From the NCBI GenBank assembly GCA_946222725.1, contig CAMIHT010000106.1, positions 1 through 5,949 on the forward strand: DNA of 5,949 bases. Reading direction: 5' to 3'. Shown piece after piece: positions 3,615-5,949 of this stretch. How positions within the stretch are numbered: position 1 is the stretch's first letter; every line of letters starts with the position of its first letter. The notes beneath the pieces were generated by a model. That model searched no databases. It saw only the letters and a list, made by a program, of their open reading frames with translations, and was not told where the DNA came from. The position numbers and the translations under genes were made by a program. This stretch comes from Actinotignum schaalii. GTDB lineage: Bacteria > Actinomycetota > Actinomycetes > Actinomycetales > Actinomycetaceae.

Positions 3615-5949
3615 GTGGTCAGAAAACTCTCCGGCGCTCTGAGCGCCCTTATTATCGGCTTATTAGCGATGATTGCGCCGCTACCAGCCGCGCTCGGGGA
3701 GCCCGGTTCGGCCACTCCATCCACGTGGGACGAACTGGTCACCACTGCTTCCCAATCGGGTGACATAAGCGCGACTCTTTCCACTAAGTTGACTCTCACC
3801 GCGGACGCGCCGGCGCTGCGAGTTACGGCCGGAACCCAGCTCACCCTCACCGGCAGCGGTGAAGTCACCGGTGTAGATCTACCCGCGATCCAGGTGGACA
3901 AGGGTGGTTCTCTCACCCTGGCCGGCCCGTCGTTTACCCGCACGCAATTCGTGGTGGAGGGCACGCTCGCGGTGACTGCCGGCTCGATCCACGATACCGC
4001 CCTGACCGGCCCGGTCATTTTCGTCAAGGGCGGGGAACTGAATATCAGTGGCACCGCTGATTTCTCGCGTAATTCCAGTGCGCCGCAGGGTGGCACGCTC
4101 GGGCCGAGCGGCGTCACCGCCGGAAAATATGCACCGATTACCGCTTACGGTGGAACTATCACCGTGAGTGGCGGCACCATCACCGAGAATTCTGGCTTTC
4201 TTCGCGGTGGCGCCATCGGGGTATGGGGCAGTGCGGAGCAGCCCGCAAAGCTCGTTATCAGCGGGGGCACGCTCAGCAAAAATACGGTGAGCCACCCGGA
4301 GTACCGCGGTTATGGCGGGGCGGTGTACACCGAAGGTGCCACCGTGGAGCTCAGCGGCGGCACGCTGAGCGGCAACGTCACAGAAATCGGCGGGGCTATG
4401 GCGCTTATGCACTCCCCGTTCACCATGAGCGGAGGCGAAGTCCGCGGGAATTCCAATGGCACATTTAGGGGCCAGGGTGGCGGTATCCATATCACCGGTG
4501 GTGAAGCGAAGCTCACCGGTGGAATCATCACCGGAAATGAGTCCACCGTAGCCGGCGGGGGTCTGCATACATCTCAAGCCACTGTCACGTTGGCCGGGAC
4601 CTCATTCACGAATAACATCTCCGGGGAATCCGGTGGTGCGCTCGCATTCCGGTCGGATAGCCGGGTCACTCTCACGGCCGGACTTATTAGCGGAAATACG
4701 TCCCGCGGCTTCTGGGGCGGTGCTGGTATTTACAATGAGAAAGGCTCCACTCTCACCATCTACAACGCAGTTATCCGCAATAATGAGATCGCGGAGATGC
4801 GGCTGGTCGGAGCTGGCAACCGCCCACCGAGCCCTCAGGGCGGCGGGGTGTGGAACTGTCCCACCGGCCGGACCACCATGAATATCACCCGGGGTGTGGC
4901 TATTTTCGATAATTCCGCCCCGAATGGCGGCACCCAGCAGCAATACAAGGGCGCTGGCGATGATTTCTTCAGCGTTGCCAAACACGAATTCGGTAGCCCG
5001 GAGCCTGTTGGGGGACAGCCGGTTGTGGTAAGCGAGCGGATGCTCGGCGGTTCCCCGCGCGCCTGGTTCCAGGACGGATCCGCGTATAATATTCACACTA
5101 ATTGGCCAACGGACAAGCAGCTGCCGCGTTACCAGGAAGGCGGGGAAAATACCCCGGTTCCTTTCGGTCAGCCCATTAATGACAATAAGGCTTTCAAGTC
5201 GGTGCCGAGCGCGGAGGCGAAAGCCCTAGCTGGGCAGCTAGCTAGCGTTGTTATCGAAAACAATCGCGCCACCGGCATTGGCATTAGCGGCGGCGGCATC
5301 GCCAATAACGGCGAGCTGATTTTCGGCGAGGATGACATCTGGACCCTGCGCGTCACGAAGGCCTGGGAGGGCGACGACGCCGCCACTCGCCCCGAGTCCA
5401 TCACGCTGGATGTGCTGGTAGGCGGGCACAAACTCCAGGAAATCACCCTTGCGGCCGCGCAGCAGTGGACGGCTGAGATCGCGAACTTCCCGAACCCGGC
5501 CACGCTCGTCGACGCGGCCACCGGGAAGCAACTCCCCATCGAATTCCGCGAACACGGCGCGGAAAATTCCCCGTACACGCTGCGCACCACCGCCACCACG
5601 GCGGACGACGGCGCGAAGCTCTACACGGTGGCGCTCACGAACACCATGTCCACCGAGGTTTCGGTGGCGAAGAAATGGAACGACGACGCCGCGCCTGCCG
5701 GCCTGCGCCCCGATAAAGTCACGGTGGAACTCCTGGATGCGGGCCAGCCGATGGGTCAGAGCCTGGAGCTAAGCGCAGCGAGTGGATGGGCCGGAACCTT
5801 CACAAATCTCCCGGTTTACCGCGAGGGCCGCAAGGCGGTGTACTCGGTACGCGAAGTGCAGGTTCCTGGCTACACCACCGTGATTAGCGGGGATGCGGCT
5901 AGCGGGTACGTCATCACGAATACTCATACACCGCCACCGCCAACCACGG
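3615..5949 (+). CDS. Secreted beta-helix adhesin with tandem Cna-B domains (runs off right edge)
   Basis: An uninterrupted frame of 778 codons reaches the window edge, so the C-terminus is missing. From GTG at 3615 the product has a signal peptide: basic VRK, a hydrophobic core near 8-27, and likely cleavage after Ala-Leu-Gly at 28. Residues about 35-178 form beta-strand-rich, Thr/Gly-rich sequence. Residues 185-412 hold eight SGGxIxxN...GGA-type beta-helix turns, and a ninth lies at 545-562. A less regular segment with the only cysteine (Cys415) and Trp/Tyr-rich stretches separates them. Two Cna-B domains follow, about 573-680 and 681-772, and then a Pro/Thr linker. Cna-B domains typically form stiff stalks stabilised by Lys-Asn isopeptide bonds, so the beta-helix head would be held away from the cell. 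An LPxTG sortase signal is expected beyond the edge but not seen. Host binding is inferred from architecture; the ligand is unknown. The gene is divergent from the ECF operon. Confidence 0.87.
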   Translation, partial: MVRKLSGALSALIIGLLAMIAPLPAALGEPGSATPSTWDELVTTASQSGDISATLSTKLTLTADAPALRVTAGTQLTLTGSGEVTGVDLPAIQVDKGGSLTLAGPSFTRTQFVVEGTLAVTAGSIHDTALTGPVIFVKGGELNISGTADFSRNSSAPQGGTLGPSGVTAGKYAPITAYGGTITVSGGTITENSGFLRGGAIGVWGSAEQPAKLVISGGTLSKNTVSHPEYRGYGGAVYTEGATVELSGGTLSGNVTEIGGAMALMHSPFTMSGGEVRGNSNGTFRGQGGGIHITGGEAKLTGGIITGNESTVAGGGLHTSQATVTLAGTSFTNNISGESGGALAFRSDSRVTLTAGLISGNTSRGFWGGAGIYNEKGSTLTIYNAVIRNNEIAEMRLVGAGNRPPSPQGGGVWNCPTGRTTMNITRGVAIFDNSAPNGGTQQQYKGAGDDFFSVAKHEFGSPEPVGGQPVVVSERMLGGSPRAWFQDGSAYNIHTNWPTDKQLPRYQEGGENTPVPFGQPINDNKAFKSVPSAEAKALAGQLASVVIENNRATGIGISGGGIANNGELIFGEDDIWTLRVTKAWEGDDAATRPESITLDVLVGGHKLQEITLAAAQQWTAEIANFPNPATLVDAATGKQLPIEFREHGAENSPYTLRTTATTADDGAKLYTVALTNTMSTEVSVAKKWNDDAAPAGLRPDKVTVELLDAGQPMGQSLELSAASGWAGTFTNLPVYREGRKAVYSVREVQVPGYTTVISGDAASGYVITNTHTPPPPTT
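4167..4850 (+). repeat. Coding repeats: Pmp-like beta-helix turns in the adhesin
   Basis: Eight imperfect units in residues 185-412 share (S/T)GGx(I/L)xxN followed after a variable loop by GG(A/G)(I/V/L/M). Examples are SGGTITEN then GGAI, SGGTLSKN then GGAV, SGGTLSGN then GGAM, SGGEVRGN then GGGI, TGGIITGN then GGGL, and AGTSFTNN then GGAL. Spacing is about 20-35 residues. The pair of motifs resembles the FxxN and GGA(I/L/V) signature of chlamydial Pmp repeats, which stack as a parallel beta-helix. A ninth unit, VVIENN then GGGI, lies at 5247-5300. The units differ at DNA level, so they are old repeats rather than recent copies. Confidence 0.75.
5331..5654 (+). other. First Cna-B stalk domain of the adhesin
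   Basis: Residues about 573-680. The opening LRVTKAWEGDD, the middle PIEFREHG and the closing ALTNTMS match the Cna-B pattern. Lys582 (K-x-W), Glu646 and Asn676 are placed as expected for an internal Lys-Asn isopeptide bond with a catalytic Glu. Confidence 0.75.
5655..5930 (+). other. Second Cna-B stalk domain of the adhesin
   Basis: Residues about 681-772. It has the classic VAKKWNDD opening, YSVREVQVPGYT and closing VITNTHTP. Lys686, Glu747 and Asn769 fit the isopeptide triad. The following PPPPTT starts a proline-rich linker, so further stalk domains or a wall-spanning segment may follow outside the window. Confidence 0.85.

Noticed and set aside
3879..4577. A 232-codon minus-strand frame, and others at 3563-4117, 4602-5096 and 5168-5599
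   Set aside because: All lie opposite the adhesin, which has a signal peptide, repeats and Cna-B domains in an unbroken plus-strand frame.
1..5949. CRISPR arrays, tRNA or rRNA genes, insertion sequences, attachment sites
   Set aside because: I saw no direct repeats with spacers, no cloverleaf or rRNA-like sequence, no transposase and no terminal inverted repeats.

Overview
The window looks like a piece of a high-GC Gram-positive (actinobacterial) chromosome. The reasons are the GC-rich third codon positions, GTG starts on three of the genes, strong Shine-Dalgarno sites, a DtxR/IdeR-like iron box, and a secreted adhesin with Cna-B domains of the kind normally anchored by sortase. The style resembles host-associated Actinomycetaceae such as Trueperella, Arcanobacterium or Actinotignum. 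That placement is an inference and has not been tested by alignment.

Left part, minus strand (1-3351). Reading right to left, a compact operon encodes a complete energy-coupling factor (ECF) transporter: a six-helix S component of the MptD/Trep_Strep type (2785-3351), the transmembrane coupling protein EcfT (1933-2769), and a fused double ATPase (419-1936). The last two genes overlap by an ATGA. After a 169-bp gap comes the N-terminal 83 codons of trpE, anthranilate synthase component I, which runs off the left edge. The gap holds a GC-rich hairpin with a T-run and a 20-codon open frame with two Trp codons, a possible trp leader peptide.

Centre (3352-3614). This is a divergent intergenic region. 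On the minus side it has a plausible TTGACC-16-TACAGT promoter and, just downstream, the palindrome TTAGGGCACCCTAA, which resembles a DtxR/IdeR operator. If real, the ECF transporter is iron-repressed, and heme, an iron complex or another metal-linked molecule becomes a reasonable substrate guess. On the plus side there is a TATAGT -10-like box, a weak hairpin with six T, and a Shine-Dalgarno site that can pair with a CTCC just upstream.

Right part, plus strand (3615-5949). One long open frame runs off the right edge after 778 codons. It encodes a secreted surface protein: signal peptide, a long beta-helix with repeated SGGxIxxN...GGAI motifs like those of Pmp repeats, then two tandem Cna-B domains that each keep the Lys, Glu and Asn expected for an internal isopeptide bond, and the start of a proline/threonine-rich linker. 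The C-terminal anchor is outside the window.

The strongest candidate for something new is the link between an ECF transporter of unsettled substrate and an iron-box operator, placed divergently from a large adhesin. The possible Trp-codon leader inside a terminator-like hairpin ahead of trpE is second.
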